Virus record (IMG/VR): IMGVR_UViG_3300046734_000098
Location: 1 to 49,207 of that record
DNA from: a virus
Length of the DNA stretch: 49,207 nucleotides
Strand: one strand, 5' to 3'
How positions within the stretch are numbered: the stretch's first letter is position 1; every line of letters begins with the position of its first letter. The notes under the pieces are model-generated. The model was not told where the DNA came from, made no database searches, and saw only the letters and a program-made list of their open reading frames with translations. Of this stretch, positions 48,441-49,207 are shown piece after piece. The position numbers and the translations under genes are program-made.

Positions 48441-48706
48441 TTTAGATCAGCCATACAATAACTGTCTAGACTTTTAGATGGATCTTGCCTGAGTTTTCTT
48501 TTTAAATTCCTTTTGATCCAGCGGGGAGTAAATAAAGAATTTTTATGTGAGCCCTGTACATAGTAATATGCGTTCTCGGGGATATATTCTTTGTAGTTTT
48601 TTCTTACAAGCTGATCCGCTTGCTCTTCTGATACTACACTACTCAACCATTCAAAAAATATATCAATTGATTTTTGATTTATTTTTTTAGAAAGGCGTCG
48701 ATTCAT
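48437..48706 (-). CDS. hypothetical protein, 89 aa
   Basis: Not recognised. N-terminal helix with IDIFFEWLSSVVSEEQADQL, a Tyr-rich middle (YIPENAYYYVQG) and basic RWIKRNLKRKLRQD. Overlaps the nuclease gene by 20 nt and the next small gene by 4 nt. Confidence 0.6.
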   Translation of the reverse strand: MNRRLSKKINQKSIDIFFEWLSSVVSEEQADQLVRKNYKEYIPENAYYYVQGSHKNSLFTPRWIKRNLKRKLRQDPSKSLDSYCMADLK

Positions 48707-49207
48707 TATGAATTTCCTCCACCCTTGGTGCGGCTTCTACATGAGTAAGATACGTTGGCCCATTCGCATACTGGAATGTCCGAATACCCTGACCGTTGTT
48801 TGCGTCTCTGTAACACTCAAACTTGTACGCACAATACGTACAATTACGGTGCAGTTTCATGTTGCCTTTCTTTCCCTCCGGTACAGACTCATAACAGCGT
48901 GGGGGTGGAGTAGCCAGCTTCAAGGCTTTCTTCACATCCTGTATCTGAGTGTTGATACTAGGCTTGTCAAGCTCCTCTGGGCGATACAAACACAACTCGC
49001 CACTCTCTTTATTGATTACAAGAAAGCCGCCCTCAGAGGACTTCTCAGCCTCTTCGTAGCCTGCAAGCTGTGACATATATCCAAAAGGATCGTCTTCTCG
49101 TAGCCGCCCCTCGCGGAACTTGTTGAACGCGAACTTAGATGCGGTCTTGACATCAACCACTTCCCCATCAATCTTACAATCAATGTGTCCCTTCACGCCC
49201 TTCACCG
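48687..49207 (-). CDS. PD-(D/E)XK nuclease, RecB/Cas4-like (C-terminal part)
   Basis: Continuation of the gene that begins at 479 across the circular junction; the 127 bases at the right end are the duplicated overlap. This part repeats the catalytic GHID/DVK region, then has FGYMSQLAGYEEA and a closing cysteine set (RCYE, NCTYCAYKFECYRD). In Cas4/AddB nucleases, spaced cysteines like these hold an iron-sulfur cluster. Ends with an unconserved tail (EEIHNESTPF). Confidence 0.85.
   Translation of the reverse strand, partial: VKGVKGHIDCKIDGEVVDVKTASKFAFNKFREGRLREDDPFGYMSQLAGYEEAEKSSEGGFLVINKESGELCLYRPEELDKPSINTQIQDVKKALKLATPPPRCYESVPEGKKGNMKLHRNCTYCAYKFECYRDANNGQGIRTFQYANGPTYLTHVEAAPRVEEIHNESTPF
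49081..49207. repeat. terminal redundancy, copy 2
   Basis: Exact repeat of 1-127; see the first copy. The unique circular sequence is 49,080 bp. Confidence 0.95.

Noticed and set aside
1-49207. integrase, repressor or other lysogeny genes
   Set aside because: None seen; the only recombinase-like sequence lacks a catalytic domain.
1-49207. tRNA genes
   Set aside because: No cloverleaf-like sequence noticed by eye; a tRNA finder could not be run.

Overview
The window is an essentially complete genome of a tailed, probably podovirus-like, double-stranded DNA phage. Its last 127 bases (49081-49207) repeat its first 127 exactly, so the unique sequence is 49,080 bp and the map closes into a circle. 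The break falls inside a nuclease gene. There is no rRNA, tRNA, integrase or recognisable lysogeny repressor. Replication is T7-like (family A DNA polymerase, primase-helicase, single-strand binding protein, endonuclease I), but no phage RNA polymerase gene is visible, and consensus host sigma70 promoters are present instead. A B12-dependent ribonucleotide reductase, several KGG-motif small proteins and the tail-protein types resemble phages of marine Proteobacteria. That placement is inference; the host cannot be read from the sequence.

Two transcription arms diverge from an intergenic region at 13.1-14.06 kb and meet at about 45.28 kb. The leftward arm (minus strand, 13.1 kb down to 1, then 49.08 down to 45.28 kb) starts with an accessory block (8.9-13.1 kb) of very small genes whose junctions carry a recurring 17-bp palindrome. 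It continues with small unknown genes and a DNA-glycosylase-like protein (5.8-8.9 kb). Next come the replication module (0.5-5.7 kb), the RecB/Cas4-like nuclease across the window junction, endonuclease I, a DUF1289 protein and the ribonucleotide reductase.

The rightward arm (plus strand, 14.06-45.29 kb) is the morphogenesis and lysis arm. In order it holds the small and large terminase, portal, scaffold, major capsid protein, tail tube or nozzle proteins, two tail fibre or spike proteins and a tail-assembly-chaperone-like protein. A lysis cassette (membrane proteins, secreted protein, holin-like protein, M15 peptidase) follows, then a set of very large internal-virion/ejection-type proteins and a tail of small basic KGG proteins.

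The divergent intergenic region is the most unusual part. It has two perfect TTGACA-N17-TATAAT promoters back to back, an inverted repeat between their -35 boxes, and a leftward leader of roughly 850 nt without a convincing gene. That leader holds perfect palindromes, a G-rich tract, helically phased GTAACA repeats and two sigma54-like motifs. The rightward promoter sits so close to the small terminase start codon that a leaderless mRNA is predicted. The strongest candidate for an undescribed system is the palindrome-linked cassette array at 8.9-13.1 kb, where one 17-bp element often supplies the stop codon of one gene and part of the ribosome-binding site of the next.
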